The notes beneath the pieces were generated by a model. It ran no database searches and had not been told where the DNA came from. It saw nothing but the letters and a program-made list of their open reading frames with translations. Below are positions 25,193 to 34,048 of a stretch of DNA of 64,000 nucleotides, piece after piece; the stretch's first letter is position 1, and every line of letters starts with the position of its first letter. The stretch comes from Peribacillus frigoritolerans_B (GTDB taxonomy: Bacteria; Bacillota; Bacilli; Bacillales; DSM-1321), in NCBI RefSeq assembly GCF_044762665.1, contig NZ_JBIWES010000009.1:124001-188000 (forward strand). The letters are read 5' to 3'. The translations under genes and the position numbers were made by a program.

Positions 25193-27106
25193 ATGCTTAA
25201 AACACTGCCTTTTTCGGTAACAAAGGAAGATTCTTTTTACGATAAGCTTTCAGAATGGATCGGTGATGTTTTTTACGAAATTCTTCCCGAAAAAGGATTT
25301 GAGCTGCGTGACGAACAAATCTTCATGGCTTTTCAGTTAGAAAAAGCCTTTAAGGAAAAGAATGTAAGTTTTGCTGAAGCAGGGGTAGGGACCGGTAAGA
25401 CATTGGTCTATTTACTATATGCGATTTGTTATGCGAGATATACGAATAAACCGGCAATTATTTCGTGTGCAGATGAAACGTTGATTGAACAGCTTGTCAA
25501 AGAGGAAGGCGACATCCAAAAAATCAAGAATGCTTTAGGTATTGAAGTGGATGTTCGGCTTGCCAAATATCACGATCAATATGTATGTCTTAAGAAGTTG
25601 GATTACGCAGTGAATCATGAGGATTCAGAGGGAATAGATCAGCTCTATGATGAACTTCCCAAGTTTGTCCATGATAACTCATCCATGAACGCCTATACAG
25701 CATATGGGGACCGTAAGCAATACCCATATTTAAATGATGAAGACTGGTCTAAAGTTGGCTGGGATCAACTCCAAAACTGTTTTACATGTGATAAACGCCA
25801 TCGATGTGGGCAAACCCTTTCACGGGACCACTATCGAAAATCAAGTGATTTGATCATTTGTTCACATGACTTCTTCATGGAGCATGTATGGACTAAGGAA
25901 AAGCGTAAGCGTGAAGGACAGCTACCATTGCTGCCTGATCATAGCTGCGTTGTCTTTGATGAAGGTCACTTACTGGAATTTGCTGCTCAAAAGGCTTTAA
26001 CTTATAAAGTTGGGGAACAAACCCTTGCCTCGGTTTTAGAATTGCTTACAGCCAATCAGGTTCGTGAAGAAACCTTATACATCATTGAGGATTTAATTGA
26101 TATCAATGAAGAATTTTTTGATTTGTTGGATGAAAAAGCGATACATGTCAGAGGATCTAATCGTTATGAAATCCCAATGTCCAAAGAAATAACAAGCTTT
26201 GCCCATAAGCTTCACAAAAAGGTTGAAGAGTTAGAGGAGAACCTGGTTTTTGAAGCGGAAATGTACACGATCAATGATTATGATTTAAAAGTGACGGAAG
26301 AATATTTAGAGCAGCTGGGCTACTCCCTTTCTCTATTTGTAAAGGATGAACAGGCCGTATCCTGGTTTGAAGAAAATGAAATGACCAAAACATTGGTCAT
26401 CATGCCAAGACTCGTACAGGATATTTTGTCTGAACAGGTATTCTCTAAAAAAATCCCTTACATTTTTTCATCGGCTACATTATCGGATAATAAATCCTTC
26501 CAATATATTGCAGATAGTTTAGGGATAGAAAAGTATGACAGCTTCTCCGTTGAATCACCATTTGATTACGATGAAGTCATGAAAATGAACATGCCGGCCT
26601 TCGGAAATGGAGATCAATTGGCTAAACTTCAATATACGATGAAGACAATTGAGGAAAATGAAGGTCGAACACTAGTGTTGTTCCAGTCAAAAGAAGAATT
26701 GCATTGGTTCAAGGAAAACTGCCCAATATCTTCTTATCCATTTTATTTTGAAGGGGAAGCGGAAATCAGCGAGCTTGTTAAGAAGTTCCAAGAGGATGAG
26801 CAATCTGTCCTTTTCTCCTATCATTTATGGGAAGGGCTTGATGTTCCAGGACCTTCACTACAAAATGTTGTGATACACTCCCTGCCATTCCCGCCACGCG
26901 ATCCAGTTTTCGAGGCAAAACGCAATTCGGTTAACGACCCATTTGAAGAAGTGGACCTCCCATACATGCTCCTTCGATTGCGCCAGGGAATAGGGCGTTT
27001 GATCAGGACGAGCAATGATTCGGGGACAGTCCAGATTTTGATTGATAAGGATCTTTCGGAACAGGTGAAAGAGAAGATTGTATCCATTCTTCCTGTAACG
27101 CTTTAA
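25193..27106 (+). CDS. ypvA: DinG/XPD-family ATP-dependent helicase YpvA
   Basis: A 637-residue 5'-3' DNA helicase. Walker A is AGVGTGKT, Walker B/motif II is VVFDEGHLLEFA, and motif VI is RLRQGIGRLIR. Cysteines C-x2-C-x5-C in NCFTCDKRHRCG, with an upstream Cys, fit the XPD-type iron-sulfur cluster. It probably unwinds DNA in repair. The gene has its own promoter and terminator. Confidence 0.92.
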   Translation: MLKTLPFSVTKEDSFYDKLSEWIGDVFYEILPEKGFELRDEQIFMAFQLEKAFKEKNVSFAEAGVGTGKTLVYLLYAICYARYTNKPAIISCADETLIEQLVKEEGDIQKIKNALGIEVDVRLAKYHDQYVCLKKLDYAVNHEDSEGIDQLYDELPKFVHDNSSMNAYTAYGDRKQYPYLNDEDWSKVGWDQLQNCFTCDKRHRCGQTLSRDHYRKSSDLIICSHDFFMEHVWTKEKRKREGQLPLLPDHSCVVFDEGHLLEFAAQKALTYKVGEQTLASVLELLTANQVREETLYIIEDLIDINEEFFDLLDEKAIHVRGSNRYEIPMSKEITSFAHKLHKKVEELEENLVFEAEMYTINDYDLKVTEEYLEQLGYSLSLFVKDEQAVSWFEENEMTKTLVIMPRLVQDILSEQVFSKKIPYIFSSATLSDNKSFQYIADSLGIEKYDSFSVESPFDYDEVMKMNMPAFGNGDQLAKLQYTMKTIEENEGRTLVLFQSKEELHWFKENCPISSYPFYFEGEAEISELVKKFQEDEQSVLFSYHLWEGLDVPGPSLQNVVIHSLPFPPRDPVFEAKRNSVNDPFEEVDLPYMLLRLRQGIGRLIRTSNDSGTVQILIDKDLSEQVKEKIVSILPVTL

Positions 27107-27121
27107 CTAAATCCTATCCAA

Positions 27122-27160
27122 AATAAGAGCCAAGGCGCCCCTTGGCTCTTATTTTATTTT
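27122..27160 (+). terminator. Terminator of ypvA
   Basis: 14-bp stem AATAAGAGCCAAGG / CCTTGGCTCTTATT with a 4-nt loop and a following T tract. Confidence 0.93.
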
Positions 27161-27238
27161 AATTTATTAATCGGAGTGGTTCTGATATGAATGATTTTTG
27201 TATAATATGGTAAAGTGTAGTTGGAAGGAGCAGTGAAT

Positions 27239-28753
27239 ATGACAAAAAAGGGTATCGATCTGATGGAAAAAGAGTTTAAAGAGTATGTAAAGAAAATCTC
27301 GGCGTATAATGAAGCACTCGCGTTAATTTTTTGGGATTTGCGTACAGGTGCACCGAAAAAGGGAGTTGAGCAGCGTTCCGAAGTTATCGGCGTGCTTTCC
27401 TCCGAAGTGTTTAATATGAGCACAAGTAAAGAAATGGAATCCTTCATTGCAGAACTTTCGATGGAGAAGGCCTCTCTTAGTGAAACTACTAATAAAATGG
27501 TGCAAGAGTGTAAAAAAGAGTTTGAAAGGAATAAGAAAATTCCTGCAAACGAATATAAGGAATTCGTCATTTTACAATCGCGTTCTGAAAGTGCATGGGA
27601 AGAGGCAAGGGAAAAAGCTGATTTTTCTTTATTTCAACCTTATCTGGAGCAAATTGTAGCTTATACACGTAGGTTCGTAGAGTACTGGGGATATGAAGGG
27701 ACGAAATATAATACCCTTTTGGATATGTATGAACCAGGCATGACTGTAGATATACTTGACAGCGTATTCAGTGACCTTCGGTCGAGCATCGTCCCTTTGG
27801 TAAAACAGATTTCAAAAAGCGAACATAAACCTGAAACAGTGTTCCTTTATAAAGAATTTCCAAAAGAAAAACAGCATCAACTCAACTTGGAAATATTAAA
27901 ACAGCTAGGATACGATTTCAAGGCTGGCAGGCTGGATGAAACAGTTCACCCTTTTGAAATAAGAATGAATAGGGGCGATGTCCGGGTGACGACCCGATAC
28001 GATGAAAGTGATTTTAGGGGGGCAATCTTTGGTACCATCCATGAATGTGGACATGCCATTTATGAGCAGAATATCGCCAAAGAGTTAACCGGAACACTTC
28101 TTGATTGCGGGACATCCATGGGAATCCATGAATCACAATCTTTGTTTTTCGAAAACTTCATTGGACGGAACCATAGCTTCTGGAAAAATAAATTCTCCTT
28201 ATTAAAAGAATATGCCCCCGAACAATTCAATGACGTGACGCTGGATGAATTTTACCGGGGCATAAACGAATCGAAACCATCGTTCATCCGTATTGAAGCA
28301 GATGAACTGACGTATCCTCTACATATTATGATTCGGTATGAACTGGAAAAGGCTCTCTTTAATGGAGAACTCGAAGTGAAGGATTTACCGGAAGTCTGGA
28401 ATGAAAAATACAAGGATTATTTGGGAATTGTTCCTGAAAATGATGCCATGGGCGTGTTGCAAGATGTACACTGGGCAGATGGCAGCTTTGGTTATTTCCC
28501 TTCTTATGCATTGGGATATATGTATGCAGCCCAAATCAAGCAAGCTATGCTTAAAGATTTGCCTGATTTTGATGGACTGTTGGAAGCGGGTAATATAGCG
28601 CCAATCAGGGAATGGCTTAATGAAAAGATACATAAATACGGAAAAACAAAAAAACCTATGGAGATTTTGAAAGAAACGACAGGGGAAGGCCTGAATGTTC
28701 AGTATTTAATAAAGTATCTTGAAAATAAATATAAAGAAGTTTATAAAATCTAA
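27239..28753 (+). CDS. ypwA: M32-family metallocarboxypeptidase YpwA
   Basis: A 504-residue thermostable-carboxypeptidase-1 (Taq) family zinc peptidase. The HExxH-type zinc motif is HECGHAIYEQN with the third ligand in the following HESQSLFFEN, and the M32 blocks DVRVTTRYDE and MNRGD are present. It trims amino acids from peptide C-termini in the cytoplasm. The ATG at 27239 sits 8 nt after AAGGAG. An in-frame upstream TTG overlaps that site. Confidence 0.93.
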   Translation: MTKKGIDLMEKEFKEYVKKISAYNEALALIFWDLRTGAPKKGVEQRSEVIGVLSSEVFNMSTSKEMESFIAELSMEKASLSETTNKMVQECKKEFERNKKIPANEYKEFVILQSRSESAWEEAREKADFSLFQPYLEQIVAYTRRFVEYWGYEGTKYNTLLDMYEPGMTVDILDSVFSDLRSSIVPLVKQISKSEHKPETVFLYKEFPKEKQHQLNLEILKQLGYDFKAGRLDETVHPFEIRMNRGDVRVTTRYDESDFRGAIFGTIHECGHAIYEQNIAKELTGTLLDCGTSMGIHESQSLFFENFIGRNHSFWKNKFSLLKEYAPEQFNDVTLDEFYRGINESKPSFIRIEADELTYPLHIMIRYELEKALFNGELEVKDLPEVWNEKYKDYLGIVPENDAMGVLQDVHWADGSFGYFPSYALGYMYAAQIKQAMLKDLPDFDGLLEAGNIAPIREWLNEKIHKYGKTKKPMEILKETTGEGLNVQYLIKYLENKYKEVYKI

Positions 28754-28762
28754 TGAATCAAA

Positions 28763-28806
28763 GGAAGAAGGACTTGCATTTAATGTCAAAGCCTTCTTCT
28801 TTTTTA
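28763..28806 (+). terminator. Terminator of ypwA
   Basis: Stem GAAGAAGG / CCTTCTTC with inner pairs and a T6 tail. About 150 bp without a gene follow, including a G9 tract at 28841-28849. Confidence 0.8.
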
Positions 28807-28962
28807 TGGGTGCAAAATGCCAGTAAATGTTATATGAAGTGGGGGGGGGTTTTTAATGGGAATATCCCATGTTACTTAGGCTTGTGATTTCGCAATTTTA
28901 TAATAATACGAATGATGATTTATTTTTTTGAATGAAAGTTCGGTTTTTTTATCAAAAATTAC

Positions 28963-28991
28963 TTTTCAAATAGAGCCAGCATTGTTATAAT
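28963..28991 (+). promoter_or_regulatory. Extended -10 promoter of xpt-pbuX
   Basis: TTTTCA (28963-28968), 17 nt and TATAAT (28986-28991) with an extended TGT before the -10. It lies just ahead of the riboswitch. Confidence 0.6.
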
Positions 28992-29013
28992 TCATATATT
29001 AATAAAATATAAA

Positions 29014-29092
29014 GTTTCACTCGTATAATAGCAGGGATATGGCCTGCAAGTTTCTACCGGATTACCGTAAATAATTCGACTATGGGTGAGTA
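29014..29092 (+). ncRNA. Guanine (purine) riboswitch
   Basis: Purine-class aptamer: P1 TCACTC/GGGTGA, the core TATAAT...GGGATATGGCC...AAGTTTCTACCGG...CCGTAAA...CGACTATGGG. The base that reads the ligand (position 74 in xpt numbering) is C in GACTATG, which gives guanine/hypoxanthine rather than adenine specificity. It controls xpt-pbuX by the terminator at 29145. Confidence 0.96.
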
Positions 29093-29144
29093 ATAGATCT
29101 TGTTGCGTAAATGAAGGCTTTTGTTGATACATTTTTCATTCATG

Positions 29145-29202
29145 CCCAAGAAGTATTGCTTCACTCCAAAAAAGTGCCGCAATGTTTCTTGGGCTTTTTT
29201 TA
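29145..29202 (+). terminator. Riboswitch expression-platform terminator
   Basis: Long stem GCCCAAGAAGTATTGC / GCAATGTTTCTTGGGC followed by seven T residues. With guanine bound the aptamer should favour this hairpin and stop transcription before xpt. Confidence 0.9.
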
Positions 29203-29264
29203 TATGCCGGGAAATAATTGCCTGGTTTATGGGTAATAAACATCCAAGATTGGGAGGAACCTTC

Positions 29265-29864
29265 ATGCAACTTTTAAAGGAAAAAATCTTGTCCGAGGGT
29301 CAAGCTTTATCGGAAGACATTTTAAAAGTAGATTCATTCTTAAATCATCAAATGGATCCTATACTAATGAAAGAAATTGGTAAAGAATTCGTTAAACGTT
29401 TCGAACAAAAGGAAATAACGAAAGTGCTGACGATTGAATCTTCAGGCATTGGGCCTGGTTTGATGGCTGCCTTGGAATTGGAAGTTCCGCTCATTTTTGC
29501 CCGTAAACGTAAATCACTTACTTTAACAAATGATTTAGTGACGGCGTCCGTTCATTCCTATACAAAAAAAGAAACCAATACCATAACCGTATCCAATAAA
29601 TATATTGAAGCTGGAGATAAGGTTTTGATCATCGATGACTTCCTTGCTGTCGGACAGGCAGCCCGGGGCTTGGTGGAAATCTGTAAGCAGGTTGGAGCAG
29701 AAGTGGCCGGAATCGGCATCGTGATTGAAAAAGCATTCCAAAGTGGTGGTAAGGATCTTAGGGAACAAGGTTTCCAAGTGGAATCACTTGCACGAATTGC
29801 TGAGTTGAAATTCGGTGAGATAACGTTCGCCGATGAAAAGGAAGGAGCAGCAGTCAATGTCTAA
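29265..29864 (+). CDS. xpt: Xanthine phosphoribosyltransferase
   Basis: A 199-residue type I PRTase that converts xanthine plus PRPP to XMP in purine salvage. The PRPP-binding loop is VLIIDDFLAVGQA, and the N-terminal MQLLKEKILSEGQALSEDIL matches Bacillus Xpt. ATG 29265 follows GGGAGGAACCTTC. The gene overlaps pbuX by 8 nt. It is governed by the guanine riboswitch. Confidence 0.96.
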   Translation: MQLLKEKILSEGQALSEDILKVDSFLNHQMDPILMKEIGKEFVKRFEQKEITKVLTIESSGIGPGLMAALELEVPLIFARKRKSLTLTNDLVTASVHSYTKKETNTITVSNKYIEAGDKVLIIDDFLAVGQAARGLVEICKQVGAEVAGIGIVIEKAFQSGGKDLREQGFQVESLARIAELKFGEITFADEKEGAAVNV

Positions 29865-31170
29865 TCAATCACCATTAAAAGTTGCTTCATTAGGATTACA
29901 ACATGTTCTTGCCATGTATGCCGGTGCAGTCGTCATTCCATTGATAGTCGGTGGGGCGCTGGGATTGACTGCAGCGCAGTTAACCTATTTAGTTTCGATA
30001 GACATTTTGATGTGCGGGATAGCAACTTTATTGCAGGTGTGGAAAAATAAATTCTTTGGAATTGGGCTTCCGGTCGTCCTGGGCTGCACATTCACAGCAG
30101 TTAGCCCGATGATTGCAATTGGCACGCAATATGGAATCAATTCCATTTATGGATCTATTTTGGCGTCGGGTTTAATCGTCATTATCATTAGTAAGTTCTT
30201 CGGAAAACTGGCAAGGTTCTTCCCGCCCATTGTCACTGGATCGGTCGTTTTGATTATTGGCATTACGCTCATTCCTGTTGCCATCAACAACCTCGGTGGA
30301 GGCCAGGGAGCTGCTGATTTCGGAGACTTGAACAACGTAGCTCTTGGTTTTGGGACTTTGTTATTCATCATATTCATGTATAAATTCTCGACGGGATTTG
30401 TCCGCTCCATTTCAATTTTATTGGGGCTGTTAGTCGGAACCTTTGCAGCCTTCTTCCTTGGAAAAGTGGACTTTAGCTCGGTTGTCAGTGCCAATTGGCT
30501 GCATATGCCACATTTTTTCTACTTTGGAACTCCGACATTCAACGTCACGGCAATCATTACAATGACATTGGTGGCGATCGTCAGCTTGGTGGAATCGACT
30601 GGTGTTTATTATGCTCTAGGTGAAATCACGGACAAAGAGATTTCAGAAGACGACCTAGCTCGCGGATATCGTGCTGAAGGTCTGGCCATCATGATTGGCG
30701 GCTTGTTCAATTCGTTTCCGTATACGGCATTTTCACAAAATGTCGGTTTGATTCAATTGTCGGGCATTAAAACAAGGAATGTCATATACACAACAGCGGG
30801 CATTCTCATTTTCATTGGATTTGTTCCAAAAATTGGTGCATTTACGACAATTATCCCTTCATCCGTGCTTGGCGGTGCAATGGTTGCGATGTTCGGGATG
30901 GTAATTGCCGCTGGAATTAAGATGTTGAGCAAAGTGGATTTTGCTTCTCAAGAAAATTTATTGATCATCGCTTGTTCAGTAGGGATGGGACTTGGGGTGA
31001 CCGTCGTTCCTGAGCTATTTGCACAAATTCCGGAAAGCTTTCAAATCTTAACGGAAAATGGTATTGTAGCCGGAAGTTTGACAGCCATTTTCTTGAATAT
31101 CGTCTTTAACATCGTCCCTACAAAAGGGAAAGTGAAGGAAGCGCGTATTGAAGGGCAAAATGTAGCTTGA
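29857..31170 (+). CDS. pbuX: Xanthine permease
   Basis: A 437-residue NCS2-family nucleobase transporter with about 12-14 membrane segments, importing xanthine by proton symport. The NCS2 blocks GLQHVLAMYAGAVVIPLIV and the FNSFPYTAFSQNVGLIQLSG motif are present. The ATG at 29857 follows GAAGGAGCAGCAGTCA inside the end of xpt, so the two are translationally linked. Confidence 0.95.
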   Translation: MSNQSPLKVASLGLQHVLAMYAGAVVIPLIVGGALGLTAAQLTYLVSIDILMCGIATLLQVWKNKFFGIGLPVVLGCTFTAVSPMIAIGTQYGINSIYGSILASGLIVIIISKFFGKLARFFPPIVTGSVVLIIGITLIPVAINNLGGGQGAADFGDLNNVALGFGTLLFIIFMYKFSTGFVRSISILLGLLVGTFAAFFLGKVDFSSVVSANWLHMPHFFYFGTPTFNVTAIITMTLVAIVSLVESTGVYYALGEITDKEISEDDLARGYRAEGLAIMIGGLFNSFPYTAFSQNVGLIQLSGIKTRNVIYTTAGILIFIGFVPKIGAFTTIIPSSVLGGAMVAMFGMVIAAGIKMLSKVDFASQENLLIIACSVGMGLGVTVVPELFAQIPESFQILTENGIVAGSLTAIFLNIVFNIVPTKGKVKEARIEGQNVA

Positions 31171-31213
31171 TTAAAAATAGATTCGTAATCTTGATAGATT
31201 CACCCGTTTACAC

Positions 31214-31253
31214 GCCCAAAATCCTCAGGTGATGAGGATTTTGGGCATTTTTT
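31214..31253 (+). terminator. Terminator of xpt-pbuX
   Basis: 13-bp stem GCCCAAAATCCTC / GAGGATTTTGGGC followed by ATTTTTTC. Confidence 0.93.
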
Positions 31254-31368
31254 CGTTTAGGCAAAAGCATATCATTAATAATGAAATTGGAGTTTTGTCA
31301 GATAAAAGGAAACTCTCTTCACTTTTTGAATATATTGATAGTATATGTTCAGGAAAGTAGTGATAGGG

Positions 31369-31503
31369 ATGGAGAAAAAATATTGTATTCATTGCCGGAC
31401 CATACTAAGTCAGGAGTATAGGTGCAGTGTGTGTGGAAAAGAGGAGTTTCAAAATATCATTATACAAGTGCAAAATCAATCTTCAGTGAAGAAAGAAGAC
31501 TGA
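31369..31503 (+). CDS. 44-residue zinc-ribbon peptide
   Basis: A small frame MEKKYCIHCRTILSQEYRCS followed by VCGKEE. The two CxxC knuckles nine residues apart (C6-C9, C19-C22) form a classic zinc ribbon. The rest is a short polar tail. The ribosome site is weak (AGGAAAG, 11 nt before ATG). A strong terminator follows 6 nt after the stop, which supports it being a real monocistronic gene. Function unknown, possibly a small regulator or metal-binding adaptor. Confidence 0.6.
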   Translation: MEKKYCIHCRTILSQEYRCSVCGKEEFQNIIIQVQNQSSVKKED

Positions 31504-31508
31504 AAGTG

Positions 31509-31542
31509 CCCCCTTACCGATTATAGGTAAGGGGGTTTTATA
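31509..31542 (+). terminator. Terminator of the zinc-ribbon gene
   Basis: 10-bp stem CCCCCTTACC / GGTAAGGGGG with a T-rich tail. Confidence 0.88.
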
Positions 31543-31557
31543 ATATCGTGAATACAA

Positions 31558-31836
31558 TTCGATCATTAAGATGATATGAAGGGTACCCACGCTTTTTAAT
31601 GAAATGGGTAAATGGATTGCTTCATGGAACCCATTCATTTTGCTAGTGCCCCCAATGACGTTTGGCGGTGGAATATCAATCAATGCTTTGTTTCTGCTAA
31701 AGAGGTGGCAATGTTACCGGCAAGCATGCTGCCGAATACTGCTGCAAAAGATTCAAGCTTTTCACCTTCTAACGGCATGCCAAACATGCTTTCACCTATT
31801 TTACTCATCCATCCGTTTGTACCCTCAATCATTAAG
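31558..31836 (-). pseudogene. CheX-like protein, C-terminal two-thirds (frameshifted)
   Basis: The minus strand from 31836 encodes LMIEGTNGWMSKIGESMFGM, then PLEGEKLESFAAVFGSMLAG and NIATSLAET. After a one-base frameshift near 31695 it continues KALIDIPPPNVIGGTSKMNG, FHEAIHLPIS and VGTLHIILMIE. This is the pattern of CheX, a CheY-phosphate phosphatase. In active CheX/CheC proteins an ExxN motif precedes the AGN. Here those positions read V-F-G-S, so both catalytic residues are gone. No start codon or ribosome site fits. Confidence 0.6.
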
Positions 31837-31855
31837 TCCGTTATTCCTTTTTCTT

Positions 31856-31947
31856 GTGGACATTCAAAAGCCGTACCTCATAAGACAGCCTTTCGAACAG
31901 GAATCCATTAGCGTCATTATTGGCATACAGGTGATATCCGTGGGAGA
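31856..31947 (+). pseudogene. CheX-like N-terminal fragment on the opposite strand
   Basis: The plus strand encodes VDIQKPYLIRQPFEQESISV then IIGIQ and, after a one-base shift near 31929, GDIRGR. These are the residues expected just before the segment on the minus strand at 31836. The two parts therefore lie head to head, as if the 5' part had been inverted in place. The remainder up to 32122 shows no gene. Confidence 0.5.
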
Positions 31948-32122
31948 TGTTCCTTCGCTTGTTTGGTTATGTTCTCTTCTCTTATAGGTTTTTTCACCCA
32001 TTTTTTTAGAAAAAAAAGAAAAATATTATTAAATGCCTATAAATATAACCATTTAGCTATAAAGCATAATTGATATCCTGGTGGGTATATTAACCATATC
32101 ATGAATAATTAGGGGTGGAATC

Positions 32123-33211
32123 ATGCCGTATTTATTATCTGCATCACATGTAAAGCTCCCACATTTACTTTCACAGGAAAAAATCATGGAATTTTCGAGA
32201 GAAATATTTGGAGCATCATTTAAGAATATAGAACGGTTACTAAAGGCATTTAAGAATGGACAAGTGAAAAATCGATATTTTTCAAATGATCTCGATTGGT
32301 TTAAAGAGGATCATTCTTTTGCCGATCGGAATGATTTATATATACAGCAGGCAGTAAAGTTTGGGAAAGAAGCAATAGAAAAATGCTTAGCCAATACAGA
32401 ATTTTTAAAAGAAGAACTGCAGGCAAACGAGCTAGATGCTTTCTTTTTTATCTCAAGCACGGGGATTGCCACCCCGACCATTGATGCCAGGATAATGAAT
32501 GAACTTCCATTTAGCCCGCATGCTAAAAGGATTCCGATTTGGGGGCTTGGCTGTGCAGGGGGAGCGAGTGGCCTATCGCGTGCTTTTGAATATTGCAAAG
32601 CATACCCGAATGCGAAGGTCATTGTTTTAAGCGTGGAGTTATGCAGTCTGACATTTCAAAGGAATGATATCTCCAAAAGCAATTTAATTGGAACTTCCTT
32701 ATTTTCCGACGGGGTAAGCTGTATTTTGGTTTGCGGTGATGAAGTGCCGAATGAACAGTTTTCAAAAAAAGTAAGACATTTACAATTTTTGGATTCGCAA
32801 TCGACGCTTATGCCGGATTCATTGGATGTAATGGGTTGGGATGTTAAAGATCAAGGGTTATACGTCATCTTTTCGAAAGATATCCCTACAATCATCAAGG
32901 ATTGGCTTAAACCGAATGTCCAAGAGTTCTTAATGGAGAATGGTTTCGATCTAAACGATATAAAAGATTTCATCGCCCATCCTGGAGGCAAGAAAGTAAT
33001 TGATGCTTATCACGAAGCCCTCGGGTTCGATGAAAGCATGACGGCAGAGTCAATGGGCGTATTGCGTGAATTTGGCAATATGTCCTCAGCAACTATTTTG
33101 TACGTTCTGGAGAGGTTCATGCAGCGGGGCGGGAATAAAGGTGAGGTGGGCCTGGCTGCTGCATTGGGGCCTGGGTTTTCATCTGAACTTGTGTTAATGA
33201 GGTGGAAGTGA
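32123..33211 (+). CDS. bcsA: Type III polyketide synthase (alkylpyrone synthase)
   Basis: A 362-residue chalcone-synthase-like enzyme. The Cys-His-Asn catalytic triad is visible: Cys in WGLGCAGGASG, His in IAHPGGKKVIDAY and Asn in FGNMSSATI. B. subtilis BcsA/BpsA makes alkylpyrones and alkylresorcinols from long-chain acyl-CoA and malonyl-CoA. The downstream ypbQ overlaps by one base and methylates the product, so the pair is a two-gene lipid pathway. AGGGGTGG precedes the ATG. Confidence 0.94.
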   Translation: MPYLLSASHVKLPHLLSQEKIMEFSREIFGASFKNIERLLKAFKNGQVKNRYFSNDLDWFKEDHSFADRNDLYIQQAVKFGKEAIEKCLANTEFLKEELQANELDAFFFISSTGIATPTIDARIMNELPFSPHAKRIPIWGLGCAGGASGLSRAFEYCKAYPNAKVIVLSVELCSLTFQRNDISKSNLIGTSLFSDGVSCILVCGDEVPNEQFSKKVRHLQFLDSQSTLMPDSLDVMGWDVKDQGLYVIFSKDIPTIIKDWLKPNVQEFLMENGFDLNDIKDFIAHPGGKKVIDAYHEALGFDESMTAESMGVLREFGNMSSATILYVLERFMQRGGNKGEVGLAAALGPGFSSELVLMRWK

Positions 33212-33741
33212 TGATCTTCGCCATTTTCATTATCTTGATCGCTATACAGCGCCTTGTTGAATTATATATCGCCAAACAAAATGAAATACAGCTGAAATCT
33301 GAAGGAGCAGTAGAATACGGTAAGTCCCATTACAGATGGATGGTTCTAATGCATCTTAGTTTTTTTATCGTTCTCATTATTGAAGTGGTCGCGATTGAAA
33401 GGGATATGTCTGGACTTTGGCCAATTTGGCTGACCCTTTTTCTAATTATGCAGTCAGGCAGGATTTGGGTAATCCGTTCACTGGGAAAACATTGGAATAC
33501 AAAAATCATTGTGGTTCCTGATGCCGATGTAGTCATTAAAGGTCCTTATAAATTTTTTAGACATCCGAACTATATCATAGTGGCAACTGAGATTTTAGTT
33601 ATTTCCTTATTATTCAATGCATATTATACTGCTATCATCTTTAGTTTATTGAATGTTTGGATGATGACGGTAAGAATCCCACTGGAGGAGAAGGCATTAA
33701 AGGAACATACGGAATATTCTACGGTTTTTAAGGGAAAATAA
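33211..33741 (+). CDS. ypbQ: Isoprenylcysteine-methyltransferase-family alkylpyrone methylase (YpbQ/BpsB)
   Basis: A 176-residue integral membrane methyltransferase with about four to five helices. The ICMT-type C-terminal signature GPYKFFRHPNYIIVATEI is present, with Glu in IPLEEKAL. BpsB O-methylates the alkylpyrones made by BcsA. The ATG overlaps the bcsA stop (TGATG), with AGGTGG 5 nt before it. Confidence 0.9.
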   Translation: MIFAIFIILIAIQRLVELYIAKQNEIQLKSEGAVEYGKSHYRWMVLMHLSFFIVLIIEVVAIERDMSGLWPIWLTLFLIMQSGRIWVIRSLGKHWNTKIIVVPDADVVIKGPYKFFRHPNYIIVATEILVISLLFNAYYTAIIFSLLNVWMMTVRIPLEEKALKEHTEYSTVFKGK

Positions 33742-33761
33742 TAAAAAAATTTAATTACTTA

Positions 33762-33790
33762 TTGAAAATGATTATCGTTCGTGATAAGAT
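33762..33790 (+). promoter_or_regulatory. Sigma-A promoter overlapping a Fur box
   Basis: TTGAAA (33762-33767), a 17-nt spacer and TAAGAT (33785-33790). The -35 is inside Fur box 1. Confidence 0.6.
33763..33777. promoter_or_regulatory. Fur box 1
   Basis: TGAAAATGATTATCG matches the 7-1-7 Fur inverted repeat TGATAATnATTATCA at all but two non-spacer positions. It covers the promoter -35. Confidence 0.65.
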
Positions 33791-33802
33791 TCTAAATGAA
33801 GA

Positions 33803-33817
33803 TGAAAATTATTCTCA
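33803..33817. promoter_or_regulatory. Fur box 2
   Basis: TGAAAATTATTCTCA also has only two mismatches to the 7-1-7 Fur repeat. It lies 40 bp downstream of box 1, just after the predicted transcription start. Confidence 0.6.
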
Positions 33818-33889
33818 TTCGGATTTCTATAATTTATTTTAAAACTAAAAACTAAAAGCTAATCAATATATAAGAGGATGGTGTTGGTA

Positions 33890-34048
33890 ATGGTTTGGGT
33901 ATTCATTTTATTGACAATCGCTACATATGGTTTTGTGATGAAATATGTATTGGCTAATATTCAAAAACCGGCAAAGGCAGTAAAACCTTATACCGAGTCA
34001 CCAATGGAAAACCGAGCTGCTTTTAACCCCGCCCCAACAACCAGGTAA
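33890..34048 (+). CDS. 52-residue single-pass membrane protein, probably Fur-regulated
   Basis: A small protein beginning MVWVFILLTIATYGFVMKYV, one membrane helix, then a polar tail (NIQKPAKAVKPYTESP and FNPAPTTR at the end) likely in the cytoplasm. AGAGGATGG precedes the start, and another in-frame ATG 12 nt earlier lies in that site. It has its own promoter with two Fur boxes and a terminator whose loop contains its stop codon, so it is a complete small transcription unit. No family recognised. Fur control implies a role in iron limitation. Confidence 0.65.
   Translation: MVWVFILLTIATYGFVMKYVLANIQKPAKAVKPYTESPMENRAAFNPAPTTR

Noticed and set aside
28841..28849. G9 homopolymer as a phase-variation switch
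   Set aside because: It lies in non-coding DNA between a terminator and the xpt promoter, so it cannot change a frame. May simply be error-prone sequence.
31604..31987. Plus-strand frames of about 100-127 codons in the CheX-like region
   Set aside because: Most of their length is antisense to the minus-strand CheX-like segment. Only the short piece 31856-31947 looks protein-like.
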